NCBI RefSeq assembly: GCF_011207455.1
Contig: NZ_CP048877.1
Coordinates: forward strand, 178,576 to 242,575
From: Thermosulfuriphilus ammonigenes
Lineage (GTDB): Bacteria; Desulfobacterota; Thermodesulfobacteria; Thermodesulfobacteriales; ST65
Direction of reading: 5' to 3'
Length of the DNA stretch: 64,000 bases
Shown here piece after piece: positions 8,628 to 17,183 of this stretch. Within the stretch, counting starts at the first letter, position 1; the number at the start of each line of letters is the position of its first letter. The notes beneath the pieces are model-generated. The model was given only the letters and a program-made list of their open reading frames with translations. It was not told the DNA's origin and did not search any database. Position numbers and translations under genes: made by a program.

Positions 8628-9303
8628 GACCACCGGCTTGATTCTTGTTGGCACTATCCACCGCCTCCCCAGGGGGGAGGAAATGCTCTTCCAGGTTCTC
8701 GAGCATCTGTGCCCAGCGGCCATTTCCCTGGAAATGAGCCGTTTTTCTTACCGTTTTAGACAAAGACAACGCCACCGGTGGCTCAAGCGCCTCCAAGAGC
8801 TGGCCTTTGCCCTAGACAAGGCGGCCCTTGAGGGGCTTCAGCGTCTAATAGACCTTCCCTTTGAATTTAAGGCCGCTCAAAGATACGCCCGTAAACATCG
8901 TCTTCCCCTTTATCTGACAGATCTCTCAGCCCCAGCGCAAAAGTATCTACGTCAGCTTGATCATCTTCTTGAAACGGGGGATATCTCTTTTCTTAAGCGT
9001 CTCGGGCAGGCCCTGTGGGAGGAGCCCCAAAAACATCTCTCTCTGGCCCCCAGAGCAATTCAAAATCCAGAACGTTTCTTTCTCCATTTTAACTGGCGCT
9101 GGAAGCCCGAAGACTTAAGGCGAGATTCCATCCTCGCATCCCGGATCAGACGGCGCCTGCGTCACCGAACCCCCCTGGTCCACATTGGGGGTTATGAACA
9201 TCTTCTGCCTTATCCAGGACGCCTCCTGAAACAACTTGAAGACCTGAAACCAGCGGTGATATTCCTCTGGGAGAGAAATCCTGCCAAGGAGGCCGAGGGA
9301 TGA
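8563..9303 (+). CDS. TraB/PrgY/Tiki-like domain protein
   Basis: A protein of about 246 residues with two blocks typical of the TraB/Tiki/ChaN-like fold: ILVGTIHRLPRGEEML, carrying the GxxH motif, and near the end LVHIGGYEHLLPYP with the HxGxxH-type block. Between them is ISLEMS, where an acidic residue sits at the usual position. Families with this fold are putative metal-dependent hydrolases; PrgY/TraB act on peptide pheromones and Tiki proteins are proteases. The start is uncertain: the ATG at 8563 lies inside the previous gene and lacks a clear ribosome site, while a TTG at 8638 would start just before GTIH. Overlaps yjbQ by ATGA. Confidence 0.6.
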   Translation: MKGPRRLKSLNNALKGPIRWPKTTGLILVGTIHRLPRGEEMLFQVLEHLCPAAISLEMSRFSYRFRQRQRHRWLKRLQELAFALDKAALEGLQRLIDLPFEFKAAQRYARKHRLPLYLTDLSAPAQKYLRQLDHLLETGDISFLKRLGQALWEEPQKHLSLAPRAIQNPERFFLHFNWRWKPEDLRRDSILASRIRRRLRHRTPLVHIGGYEHLLPYPGRLLKQLEDLKPAVIFLWERNPAKEAEG

Positions 9304-9689
9304 TTAAAACTATCTCCGTTAAGTCAAACCAGAAGACAGAGTTTATTGATATCACCGAGGCTGTAAATCGAGAAATAGACATAGACGAGGGCCTCTGTAT
9401 AGTCTACTGCCCTCATACCACCGGCGGGATAGTGGTCAACGAAGGGGCTGATCCGGCTGTGGCCGAGGATGTGATGGCTGTTCTTAACGAGATTGTTCCC
9501 TGGAGGTTTCCCTATCGGCACCTTGAGGGCAATTCCCCCGCCCATGTCAAGTCAAGCCTTACCGGCCCTTCGGTCTGCCTTATAGTAGAGGGCGGGAGAC
9601 TCCGGCTGGGGACATGGCAGCGGGTGTTCTTTTGCGAATTTGATGGCCCCCGAAACCGAAAAGTCTGGATCAAAACCATTCCAGGTTAG
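9300..9689 (+). CDS. yjbQ: YjbQ/UPF0047 family protein
   Basis: A 129-residue member of the YjbQ (UPF0047) family. The signature is seen in CPHTTGGIVVNEGADPAVAEDV, in YRHLEGNSPAHVKSSLTGPS and in LRLGTWQRVFFCEFDGPRNRKVW. The conserved His residues form a surface cluster; E. coli YjbQ shows weak thiamine-phosphate synthase activity that rescues thiE mutants, but the real function is not known. Its ATG overlaps the preceding stop (ATGA at 9300-9303), so it is translated with the TraB-like protein. Its stop TAG shares TTAG with the stop of the opposing gene. Confidence 0.9.
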   Translation: MIKTISVKSNQKTEFIDITEAVNREIDIDEGLCIVYCPHTTGGIVVNEGADPAVAEDVMAVLNEIVPWRFPYRHLEGNSPAHVKSSLTGPSVCLIVEGGRLRLGTWQRVFFCEFDGPRNRKVWIKTIPG

Positions 9690-10099
9690 GAATAGTCCCC
9701 TCGGCGAATCTTAAGGGCCTCCACGGTGGCCAGAGTGGCGACCTCCTCCATGAGGCTTTTGGCCGGGCCTGGCTTTAAAGTCTCTGCCAGACGGGAGAGC
9801 TCAAGCCCTCGCTCTTCAAGGCTCTGAGCCGAAGAGCTCCCGGAAAGGGGCCCCTGGCTTGCGAGCCGAGCGATATTATCCATAATAGAGAGAATTTCTT
9901 CAGCCTGTCTTATGCCTTCCAGCTCCTCTGGCTCAAGGGAGATAACCGGCGGGAAGGAAACCGGTGTCGAAGGATTTGTCTCTGGAGGCGAGGTCAGGGC
10001 CTGATCCAGTATCTCTTTGAAGCCCCCTGTCTTGGTTTTTTCTTGAGGTCGAGAGGAGCTCTCAACTCCGAAAGAAGGGAAGATCTTTTCTATCTTCAT
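9686..10099 (-). CDS. Hypothetical protein, no recognised family
   Basis: A 137-residue soluble protein with no signal peptide. The first 60 residues are low-complexity and Pro/Ser/Thr-rich, the rest is helical, with LEPEELEGIRQAEEILSIMD and LEERGLELSRLAETLKPG as likely amphipathic helices. The pattern of a disordered N-terminus and a short helical C-terminus is common in flagellar or secretion-linked small proteins, but there is no flagellar gene nearby and I do not assign a role. An AAAGGAG site lies before the ATG. The gene ends tail-to-tail with yjbQ. Confidence 0.6.
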   Translation of the reverse strand: MKIEKIFPSFGVESSSRPQEKTKTGGFKEILDQALTSPPETNPSTPVSFPPVISLEPEELEGIRQAEEILSIMDNIARLASQGPLSGSSSAQSLEERGLELSRLAETLKPGPAKSLMEEVATLATVEALKIRRGDYS

Positions 10100-10115
10100 G
10101 GCGTTCTCCTTTTGT

Positions 10116-10146
10116 AACCTGACCAGAGTTTACAACGGATCAGGTT
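10116..10146. promoter_or_regulatory. Inverted repeat between divergent genes
   Basis: AACCTGA (10116-10122) and TCAGGTT (10140-10146) form a 7-bp inverted repeat with a 17-bp centre; the arms extend by CC/GG if one base is bulged. It lies between the divergent starts of the hypothetical gene and the BON lipoprotein gene, so an operator is possible. No function can be read from it. Confidence 0.35.
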
Positions 10147-10188
10147 GAGTTACCATAATCACGTTACTTCTTTCAGGGGTATTTGTTT

Positions 10189-10803
10189 ATGATATCGGCC
10201 AAACCCATTTATCTCTCTATCTGGATAAAGCCTCTTTTCGTCTTCCTTGTGCTCTTTGCTGTGGGGGGATTGCTTTCTTCCTGTGGTCCAGTAATTGTAG
10301 GGGCCGGAGCCACTGGGGCCTATAAGGTAGCCACAGACGAGCGAACCCTCGGGCGTCAAGTGGACGACGCTACCATTACTGCTCGGGTAAAGGCGGCCCT
10401 GGCCAAAGATCCTCAGACTAAGGCCCGAAAAATAGACGTCGACACCTTAGATGGGACAGTTACCCTGACAGGAATAGTCTCCAGCAGAGATGAGGCCCAA
10501 AGGGCGGTAGAGATTGCCCGTAAGATTCCGGGGGTGGTTCGGGTTCGCAATAACCTTCAGGTGGGCAAGCGATCCTTGGGTCGCCTTATTGATGACAAGA
10601 CTCTAGGGGCCAAGATTAAGGCCAAGCTTCTGGTCGAGCCGGGAATAAGGTCTCTTTCTATTGATGTTGATGTCTTAAATGGTGTGGTTACCCTGACAGG
10701 GATAGTCAATAACAGAGATCAAATGCGGCGGATTCTGGAAATTGCCCGCCAGACCAGGGGCGTTAAGAAGGTGATTAATAACCTTAAATTAGAAAAGAAC
10801 TGA
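10189..10803 (+). CDS. BON-domain lipoprotein (OsmY/BON-type)
   Basis: A 204-residue lipoprotein. A hydrophobic signal peptide ends in the lipobox LLSSC (Cys about residue 31), so the mature protein is lipid-anchored in the periplasm. Two BON domains follow, each with an [14 protein letters not shown]- or [14 protein letters not shown]-type helix, a GTVTLTGIV or GVVTLTGIV strand block, and a final helix plus [10 protein letters not shown] or [13 protein letters not shown] domains bind phospholipid membranes and are linked to envelope stress. The ATG at 10189 is preferred over a TTG at 10183 because AGGGG lies nine bases upstream. mnmG follows after 2 nt. Confidence 0.85.
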   Translation: MISAKPIYLSIWIKPLFVFLVLFAVGGLLSSCGPVIVGAGATGAYKVATDERTLGRQVDDATITARVKAALAKDPQTKARKIDVDTLDGTVTLTGIVSSRDEAQRAVEIARKIPGVVRVRNNLQVGKRSLGRLIDDKTLGAKIKAKLLVEPGIRSLSIDVDVLNGVVTLTGIVNNRDQMRRILEIARQTRGVKKVINNLKLEKN

Positions 10804-10805
10804 AG

Positions 10806-12698
10806 ATGTCTGTTTATCCCAAAGCCTTTGATGTCATTGTTATTGGTGCTGGTCACGCCGGTTGTGAGGCCGCTTTGGCTGCGGCCAAGATGGGCTGTGA
10901 AACCCTGGTCCTGACTATCAACCTGGATAACATCGGAGCTATGAGCTGCAACCCGGCCATTGGTGGCCTGGCCAAAGGGCATCTAGTCAAGGAAATAGAT
11001 GCTCTCGGTGGGGCCATGGCCAAAAATATCGACGAGACGGGGATTCAGTTCCGAAGACTTAACACCAGCAAAGGGCCGGCCGTCCGAGCCACCAGAGCCC
11101 AGGCGGATCGGCTCCGATATCGTCTTCGGATGAGGCGGGTCCTTGAAGATCAGCCCAGACTGGAGATTAAGCAGGCCAAGGTGGCCAAAATTTTAGTAAA
11201 AGAGGGCCGGGTGGCAGGAGTGGAGAGCTCGGTGGGAGAGATCTTTCAGGCTCGGGCCGTGGTCGTTACCACCGGGACCTTTCTCCGGGGCCTTATTCAT
11301 ATCGGCCTTAATAACTTTCCGGCCGGTCGCATGGGTGATCCGCCTTCAAATAAGCTTTCTGAGTGCCTTAAGTCTTTGGGGCTAGAGATGGGCCGCTTAA
11401 AGACAGGCACTACTCCTCGCCTTGATGCCCGAAGCATAGATTTTTCCCGGCTAGAGATTCAGTACGGAGACGATCCTCCACCGCTGTTTTCCTTCGCTAA
11501 TCAGGGGAAACGTCCCCTACTTCCTCAACTTCCCTGCTATGTAACCTACACCAACGCCCGAACCCACGAAATCATCCAGGCAGCCACTGACCGCTCCCCT
11601 CTCTTTACGGGAGTCATTAAGGGGGTAGGGGCCAGATACTGTCCCTCCATTGAGGATAAGGTCTTTCGCTTTCCGGAAAAGCAGCGGCACCAGGTCTTTT
11701 TAGAGCCAGAAGGGATAGACTCTATAGAAATCTATCCCAACGGGATCTCCACCAGTCTGCCGGTGGATGTCCAACTGGCCATGGTTCGAAGCATTGAGGG
11801 GTTAGAGGAGGCTCGGATTCTAAGACCAGGATACGCCATCGAATATGATTATGTCGATCCCATCCAGCTCAAGGCCTCTCTGGAAACCCGAACCGTGGCC
11901 GGGCTATTTCTGGCTGGTCAGATAAATGGCACCTCAGGCTATGAAGAGGCTGGTGCCCAGGGACTGGTAGCCGGAATAAATGCCGCCCGTTATGTAAAAG
12001 ATGAAGAGCCGGTAATCATTGACCGCTCTCAGGGATATATCGGCGTCCTTATTGATGATTTGGTGACCAAAGGCACCCAAGAGCCTTACCGGATGTTTAC
12101 CTCCCGGGCCGAATATCGACTCCTGCTTCGTGAAGACAATGCTGATCTCCGGCTCACTGAGCTTGGCTGGCGTCTTGGGCTGGTATCCGAGGAAGACTAT
12201 CGCCGCTATGAGTCCAAAAAGGCTCTCATAGAGGAGACCCTCTCCCGACTTAAAACCGAGAAGGCCAGTCCTGACAGGGTCAATGGTCTTCTGGCCTCCC
12301 TTGGGAGCTCTCCCCTTAAAGAATCAATAAGTCTCTTTGATCTTTTACGTCGGCCGGAGGTAAGCCTCTCAGCCCTGGCCAAAATTTATCCATTTTTAGC
12401 CCAGCTTCCCCCTCCAGTGGCCGAAACCGTAGAGACAGAGACCAAATACGCCGGTTATGTGGCCCGTCAGCGGGAAGAAATCGAACGTTTCCGCCGCTGG
12501 GAAGCTATGCGTCTTCCAGAAAATCTTAATTACTGGGAGATACCCGGCTTGTCCACAGAAGTACGGGAGAAGCTCTCCCGAGTACGCCCAACCAGTCTGG
12601 GGCAGGCCTCAAGAATCTCGGGAATCACTCCGGCGGCCATCTCGGCCATCCAGATTTATCTTAAAAAACATGGCCTCAAGGGGAAAAGGGCCGCCTGA
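10806..12698 (+). CDS. mnmG: tRNA uridine-5-carboxymethylaminomethyl modification enzyme MnmG (GidA)
   Basis: MnmG works with MnmE to install cmnm5 at wobble uridine 34 of tRNAs, using FAD and a folate one-carbon unit. The 630-residue protein has the FAD motif [12 protein letters not shown] at the N-terminus, the conserved [23 protein letters not shown] region, [12 protein letters not shown], the second FAD block [21 protein letters not shown], and the C-terminal tRNA-binding region with [18 protein letters not shown]. Length is standard for the long (alpha-GidA) form. mnmE is not in the window. It follows the BON lipoprotein by 2 nt. Confidence 0.97.
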   Translation: MSVYPKAFDVIVIGAGHAGCEAALAAAKMGCETLVLTINLDNIGAMSCNPAIGGLAKGHLVKEIDALGGAMAKNIDETGIQFRRLNTSKGPAVRATRAQADRLRYRLRMRRVLEDQPRLEIKQAKVAKILVKEGRVAGVESSVGEIFQARAVVVTTGTFLRGLIHIGLNNFPAGRMGDPPSNKLSECLKSLGLEMGRLKTGTTPRLDARSIDFSRLEIQYGDDPPPLFSFANQGKRPLLPQLPCYVTYTNARTHEIIQAATDRSPLFTGVIKGVGARYCPSIEDKVFRFPEKQRHQVFLEPEGIDSIEIYPNGISTSLPVDVQLAMVRSIEGLEEARILRPGYAIEYDYVDPIQLKASLETRTVAGLFLAGQINGTSGYEEAGAQGLVAGINAARYVKDEEPVIIDRSQGYIGVLIDDLVTKGTQEPYRMFTSRAEYRLLLREDNADLRLTELGWRLGLVSEEDYRRYESKKALIEETLSRLKTEKASPDRVNGLLASLGSSPLKESISLFDLLRRPEVSLSALAKIYPFLAQLPPPVAETVETETKYAGYVARQREEIERFRRWEAMRLPENLNYWEIPGLSTEVREKLSRVRPTSLGQASRISGITPAAISAIQIYLKKHGLKGKRAA

Positions 12699-12722
12699 TA
12701 ACAGTTTTTTTCAGATCAACAC

Positions 12723-13085
12723 ATGGAGAAACAGACGGACAAAGTGAAAGTTTTGGTCTTTGACCGCCCCTGTCTGGTGAGTGAGTGCACCGGTGAGGCC
12801 TGTATGCCCGGACCGGCAGCCCGGTGCAGTCTGGGTAAGGAAGTGAGAGATCAGTTCGAGATTCTCAAAGAAGAAGTTGAGCGTCGGTTTGGCAATCAGG
12901 CCGAGGTTATCTATATTGACGTTAATCGTGACGAAAGGGCCAACCGATACGAGGCGGCCATGGCTGTCTTGGCCCGGATGGTAGAGCCCCCCGTGGTAAC
13001 CGTTGAAGGGGAGGTCATTGGCTCCGGGGAGATCCCTGTAAAAAAGGTCATCGACTATCTTCAAGGCTTCTTGGCGAGGAATTGA
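12723..13085 (+). CDS. Small Cys-rich protein, candidate thioredoxin fold
   Basis: A 120-residue cytoplasmic protein. VKVLVFDRP is a first strand, followed by a cluster of four cysteines (C17, C22, C27, C35; spacing CX4CX4CX7C) in place of a CXXC motif. The rest follows a thioredoxin-like order: a long helix, the strand AEVIYIDVNRD, a helix and then a cis-Pro-type segment PPVVTVEGEVIGSGEI and a final helix. It partly resembles YuzD-like disulfide oxidoreductases, but I cannot confirm the family. No clear ribosome site precedes the ATG. It sits between mnmG and rpoH. Confidence 0.55.
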   Translation: MEKQTDKVKVLVFDRPCLVSECTGEACMPGPAARCSLGKEVRDQFEILKEEVERRFGNQAEVIYIDVNRDERANRYEAAMAVLARMVEPPVVTVEGEVIGSGEIPVKKVIDYLQGFLARN

Positions 13086-13114
13086 TTGTCTCACCTGGAA
13101 AAACCTGATATTTT
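13086..13114 (+). promoter_or_regulatory. Candidate promoter for rpoH
   Basis: TTGTCT (13086-13091) and TATTTT (13109-13114) are separated by exactly 17 bp; each matches four of six consensus bases. They lie about 75 bp upstream of the rpoH start. An alternative is that rpoH is read from mnmG. Confidence 0.4.
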
Positions 13115-13187
13115 GGTAACTCGATCGTCTTTATTCACTATGTTCAGCTCACCCATCCGACCACAAAACCAAAGATAAGGGAGTTTC

Positions 13188-14213
13188 ATGGTCAAAGCTG
13201 CCAAAGTGAAGTCGGCCAAGGTATCCCCAGGCAAAAAAAGCCGCCGAGGAAGAAAAAAGTCAGAGTCCCAAGACGAATCCAAGTTTCTCCCTCTTCCACT
13301 GGAGAACAAGATTCCTGTGCCTGCCGGCCAAGATGAGGAACTGGCGCCGGCAGTCGCTGATCCTCTGCAGCGGTACCTGGCGGAAATAAGTCGCTACCCC
13401 CTTCTTTCTCGGGAGGAGGAAGAGAGGCTGACTAAAGAATATTACGAGACCAGGGACCCTCGCCTGGCCTACAAGCTGGTAACCTCTAATCTCCGCTTGG
13501 TGGTCAAGATTGCCCTTGATTTCCAAAAGTTCTGGATGCAAAACTTCCTAGACCTTATCCAGGAGGGTAATATTGGCCTGATGCAGGCGGTCAAGAAGTT
13601 TGATCCCTACCGAGGGGTCAAATTTTCTTATTACGCCTCATTCTGGATCAAGGCCTATATACTCAAGTTTATCATGGATAATTGGCGCCTGGTAAAGATT
13701 GGCACCACCCAGGCCCAACGAAAACTTTTTTATAATCTCAAAAAGGAGAAGGATCGCCTAGATGCCCTTGGCTTTGAACCCTCTTCAAAGCTCATCTCTC
13801 AAAGGCTCAAAGTCAAAGAAAAGGATGTCATTGAGATGGAGCAGCGCATGGGAGCCTGGGAGGTCTCCCTGGATGCTCCGGTCAGAGAGGACTCTGACGA
13901 GAAATATCAGGATTTTCTCCCCAGCAATGATCCCCCGGTAGAAGATCAGGTGGCCCGGGATGAAGTAGGCGAAAGGCTTCGTCAGGTGCTGGCCGAATTT
14001 GGCCGGGGGTTAAAGGACAAAGAAAAAGTAATTTTTGAAGAAAGATTGTTGGCCGAAGAACCCCTTACTCTGCAACAGATAGGCTCTCGTTTTGGCATCT
14101 CACGAGAACGGGTGAGGCAGATTGAAGAGCGACTTCTTAAAAAACTCAAAAAATTTCTACAGGAGAGACTACCCGACATTGAGAACTATCCTCTGGCCCT
14201 GGAAGCATCTTAG
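13188..14213 (+). CDS. rpoH: RNA polymerase sigma-32-type (heat-shock) factor
   Basis: A 341-residue sigma-70-family factor without region 1.1. Region 1.2 starts at PLQRYLAEISRYPLLS, region 2 is LVTSNLRLVVKIALDFQKFW-MQNFLDLIQEGNIGLMQAVKKFDP with the RpoH-like YRGVKFSYYASFWIKAYILKFIMDNWRLVKIGTTQAQRKLFYNL, and region 4 is the HTH GSRFGISRERVRQIEERLLKKL. The segment after 2.4 (QAQRKLFYNL) is the RpoH box. The N-terminus has an unusual Lys/Arg-rich extension of about 45 residues. An AAGGGAG site precedes ATG 13188. The TPR gene starts inside its 3' end, so both are linked. Confidence 0.92.
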   Translation: MVKAAKVKSAKVSPGKKSRRGRKKSESQDESKFLPLPLENKIPVPAGQDEELAPAVADPLQRYLAEISRYPLLSREEEERLTKEYYETRDPRLAYKLVTSNLRLVVKIALDFQKFWMQNFLDLIQEGNIGLMQAVKKFDPYRGVKFSYYASFWIKAYILKFIMDNWRLVKIGTTQAQRKLFYNLKKEKDRLDALGFEPSSKLISQRLKVKEKDVIEMEQRMGAWEVSLDAPVREDSDEKYQDFLPSNDPPVEDQVARDEVGERLRQVLAEFGRGLKDKEKVIFEERLLAEEPLTLQQIGSRFGISRERVRQIEERLLKKLKKFLQERLPDIENYPLALEAS

Positions 14214-15897
14214 CCTGGTATTTGGTCTTCTTCTTTTTCTGATTTCCCCAGCCGGGGCCTATCCAGACTTAAGTCCGCGGGCTGAGGCCTATTACCAGTT
14301 TCTTCGGGGGGAGTATGAGGCCTTTAACGGCCGTTTTGATGAGGCCACCCTTTGTTTTGAACGGGTTGTTCGTTTAGATCCAAAGGCTGTTTTACCCATG
14401 GTGGAGCTGGCCCGGCTTTATGCCTCAGAGGGCCGCTTTGACGAGGCCCTTCGATATGCCGAGAAGGCCTCAAAAAAGCGGCCCAGGGATGTCTCTATTC
14501 TTATCCTTCTGGGACGCATCTATGCCTCTCAAGGGCGGTATCAGCGGGCCACTGAGACCCTTTCGCGAGCCCTGGAGATAGATCCTGGTCAGACCGAAGC
14601 CCTTATGCTCATCTCTAGCATCTATGCCCAGAATCGGGACTATAAAGGGGCTATAAAGGCCCTGAAAGATTTTCTTAAGGTCAAAAGAGATTCCTTCATG
14701 GGCCATTATTATCTGGCCCGTATCTATCGCCAAATGGGCTCCTATGAAGAGGCCATTAAAGAATACCGCCGCACCATAGAACTTAATCCCCACTTTGAGG
14801 GGGTCTGGTTGGAGCTGGCCGGCCTGTATGAAAAGCTCGGTCAACCCGATAAGGCTCTGGCCACTTATAAAGAGTGCCTGGATAAGAATCCCCAGAGCCA
14901 GGAGGCCCGAGAAAGGTTGGTGGAACTTCTCATCCGCCAGGGAAAGCGAGAAGAGGCCCTGGCAGCTATAAAACGCCTTTCCTCGAAGCTCAATGATCAA
15001 AGGGCCCTTAGACTCAGGGGAGCTCTGATCCTGCTGGAACTCAATCGGACTGATGAGGCCATAGCCGAACTTAAGGAGTTGGTCCAAAGGGCCCCTGAAG
15101 ACAACCGGATCCACTTTTATCTGGCCCTAGCCTATGAAACCAAAGGAGAGCTAAAGAAGGCCCTTTCCGAATACGCCTTGGTCTCCCGGGATTCCAACTT
15201 CTTTCCTGAGGCCATAAATCGCCGGGCTCTCTGTCTTGTCCGTCTTGGCCACAATCAGGAAGCTATTTCCCTTCTTAAAGAGGCCATAAAGACCTTTCCC
15301 GACCGAATCCAGTTTCGCCGCACTTTGGCCTCCATCTATGAACAGGACGGACACCTTGATCTGGCCGAGGAAACCCTTCGGGAGGCCTTAAAGCTTCGTC
15401 CGGAAGATACAGAACTTTTACTGGAGTTGGCCTACGTTTTAGAGAAGGCTGGCAAAAGAGAGGCGGCTCTTTCGGCGGCCCAGAAGATCCTCCAAAAGGA
15501 ACCCGATAATCCGGCGGCCCTTAATTTTGTTGGTTATACCTGGGCCGAGATGGGGATAAACCTTGATCAGGCCGAGAAGATGATCCAAAAGGCCTTAAAG
15601 GCTCGTCCTAACGATGGCTATATTATCGACAGCCTGGGCTGGGTTTACTACAAAAAGGGAGATTACAAAAAGGCCCTTGACCAGTTAAAAAAGGCCATCT
15701 CCCTGGTGCCCGATGATCCTATAATCAACGAACACATGGCCGATGTTTACCTCAAATTGGGAGAATACAATAAGGCCCTCCGCTTCTATCAAAAGGCCTC
15801 CTCCCTTTTCAAAAAGGATAAAGATCGGCGTCGGATAAAGAAAAAAATTAAAAAGACCCGTGTACTTCTGGAAGAGGCCCAAGACTTTCTTCCTTAG
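14179..15897 (+). CDS. Exported TPR-repeat protein
   Basis: A protein of about 572 residues with a signal peptide (WPWKHLSLVFGLLLFLISPAGA) and then TPR units covering nearly all of the rest, for example GRFDEATLCFERVVRLDP, GRYQRATETLSRALEIDP, GSYEEAIKEYRRTIELNP and GDYKKALDQLKKAISLVP. It should act as a periplasmic or outer-membrane scaffold. I place the start at TTG 14179, with AGGAG at 14161-14165; an upstream in-frame TTG at 14122 would put about 19 charged residues before the signal peptide. It overlaps rpoH by 35 nt and the next lipoprotein gene by 38 nt. Confidence 0.82.
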   Translation: MRTILWPWKHLSLVFGLLLFLISPAGAYPDLSPRAEAYYQFLRGEYEAFNGRFDEATLCFERVVRLDPKAVLPMVELARLYASEGRFDEALRYAEKASKKRPRDVSILILLGRIYASQGRYQRATETLSRALEIDPGQTEALMLISSIYAQNRDYKGAIKALKDFLKVKRDSFMGHYYLARIYRQMGSYEEAIKEYRRTIELNPHFEGVWLELAGLYEKLGQPDKALATYKECLDKNPQSQEARERLVELLIRQGKREEALAAIKRLSSKLNDQRALRLRGALILLELNRTDEAIAELKELVQRAPEDNRIHFYLALAYETKGELKKALSEYALVSRDSNFFPEAINRRALCLVRLGHNQEAISLLKEAIKTFPDRIQFRRTLASIYEQDGHLDLAEETLREALKLRPEDTELLLELAYVLEKAGKREAALSAAQKILQKEPDNPAALNFVGYTWAEMGINLDQAEKMIQKALKARPNDGYIIDSLGWVYYKKGDYKKALDQLKKAISLVPDDPIINEHMADVYLKLGEYNKALRFYQKASSLFKKDKDRRRIKKKIKKTRVLLEEAQDFLP

Positions 15898-16570
15898 TCT
15901 TTTTGTCCTTTTGACCTCCTGCGCCCTCTCTCCCCTTAAGGAGGTACCCCGTTTGGAGCGGGAAAGACTCCAGAGGCTGACTCCCCCGGGGGCCTTGGCC
16001 ATCTTTGACTTCCAGGCCCAGGTCCTCTCTCGCAAATTTTATGGTTCGGCCGTTCTCAACTCCCAGGAGGGGTGTCTTCGTCTGGAAGTGCCCTCGGTGT
16101 TAGGCCCGCCGGTCATTATAGCCTATCTGGCCCGGGAGAATATACAAATAGCCCTTCCCCTTGAGGGACGGGCCTTGATAGGAAGCCTTGATAAAACCTT
16201 ACCCCAGGGCCTCCTTCGCCACCCCCAGGGGCTGATCCAGGGGCTCTTTGATTCCCGCTGGGGAACCTTAAAAGACCTTAAACAAAAGAACAATTGGCTT
16301 TATGCAGTCTTATCCTCTCCACCACATTCTATTCGTCTAAAGATGGATCGTGAAGGAAGACTTTCCTGGCTTAAAGTTCTCAACAGCCAAAAACAGATTA
16401 TCCTTAGTATATATTATCACCCCTCTGGACTAAACCTTGATTACTGGCCTCTTTCCCTTTCCCTTAAAGTCGAAAACCTTCACCTAGAAAGATCACTCCT
16501 TGACTGCCAAGATTTATCATTTAAGATTCCTTCTAATTTTCAGATCTCAATCCTCAAGGAGAGGCGATGA
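15860..16570 (+). CDS. LolB-like outer-membrane lipoprotein
   Basis: A 236-residue lipoprotein with an N-terminal hydrophobic segment ending in the lipobox LLTSC (about residues 17-21). The mature part has the strand pattern of the LolA/LolB-type half-barrel (AIFDFQAQVLSRKFYGSAVL, CLRLEVPSVLGPPVIIAYL) and a DUF4292/LolB-like order, suggesting lipoprotein binding at the outer membrane. Similarity is by pattern only. GTG 15860 is the only sensible start before the signal peptide. It overlaps the TPR gene by 38 nt and the next gene by ATGA, so the three are one operon. Confidence 0.55.
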   Translation: MYFWKRPKTFFLSLFVLLTSCALSPLKEVPRLERERLQRLTPPGALAIFDFQAQVLSRKFYGSAVLNSQEGCLRLEVPSVLGPPVIIAYLARENIQIALPLEGRALIGSLDKTLPQGLLRHPQGLIQGLFDSRWGTLKDLKQKNNWLYAVLSSPPHSIRLKMDREGRLSWLKVLNSQKQIILSIYYHPSGLNLDYWPLSLSLKVENLHLERSLLDCQDLSFKIPSNFQISILKERR

Positions 16571-17175
16571 AGGCTATTGTCTTTATGGGAAGCCCCCGGA
16601 TAAACGGCAACACCCATTTGCTCTCTTGGGCCTGGTTTGAGGCCTTTAAGGAGGCCGGAGGCCAGGCTGAATTTGTGCCCCTGGCCCAAAGGAAAATCAC
16701 CCCCTGCCTTGAATGCGGGGGCTGTGACGAGACTGGAGAGTGCATCCTTGAAGATGACATGACCGAGATCTACACCCAACTGGCCGAAGCAGACACCATA
16801 GTAGTGGCCTCGCCCATATTTTTTTACAATATCACCTCTTTCACCCAGGCCCTGGTGGAAAGGAGTCAGGCCTGCTGGGTAGGAAAGTATCGTTTAGGCC
16901 GCCTCTTAGGGAGCAAAGGCCGAACCGGAATTTTTCTTTCCCTGGGAGCCACCAAGGGAAAGAGGCTTTTTGAAGGCCCCCAACGGACTATCAGGTATTT
17001 TTTTGACGCCATCGATGCCACTTATGTCGGTGGACTTTTTTATCGAGGAATCGAAGCCCGCGGGGCTATCAAAGAGCACCCCCGGGCCTTGACCGAGGTT
17101 CGAGCCTTGGCTAAGGCTGTAGCCCAGGGCCTTCCTGTAGAATCCTGGCCTCTAATCAACGACCCCTGCCCCTGA
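16567..17175 (+). CDS. Flavodoxin-fold NAD(P)H-dependent reductase, iron-sulfur flavoprotein-like
   Basis: A 202-residue FMN protein of the NADPH-dependent FMN-reductase type. The FMN phosphate loop GSPRINGNTHLL is at residues 9-20, and TIVVASPIFFYNITSFTQAL binds the flavin ring. A cysteine cluster CLECGGCDETGEC (about residues 46-58) matches the compact Cys motif that holds a [4Fe-4S] cluster in archaeal-type iron-sulfur flavoproteins (Isf). I infer an Isf-like electron carrier of the anaerobe. Coupled by ATGA to the lipoprotein gene. Convergent with the methyltransferase, 8 nt away. Confidence 0.82.
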   Translation: MKAIVFMGSPRINGNTHLLSWAWFEAFKEAGGQAEFVPLAQRKITPCLECGGCDETGECILEDDMTEIYTQLAEADTIVVASPIFFYNITSFTQALVERSQACWVGKYRLGRLLGSKGRTGIFLSLGATKGKRLFEGPQRTIRYFFDAIDATYVGGLFYRGIEARGAIKEHPRALTEVRALAKAVAQGLPVESWPLINDPCP

Positions 17176-17183
17176 AGGTGAGC

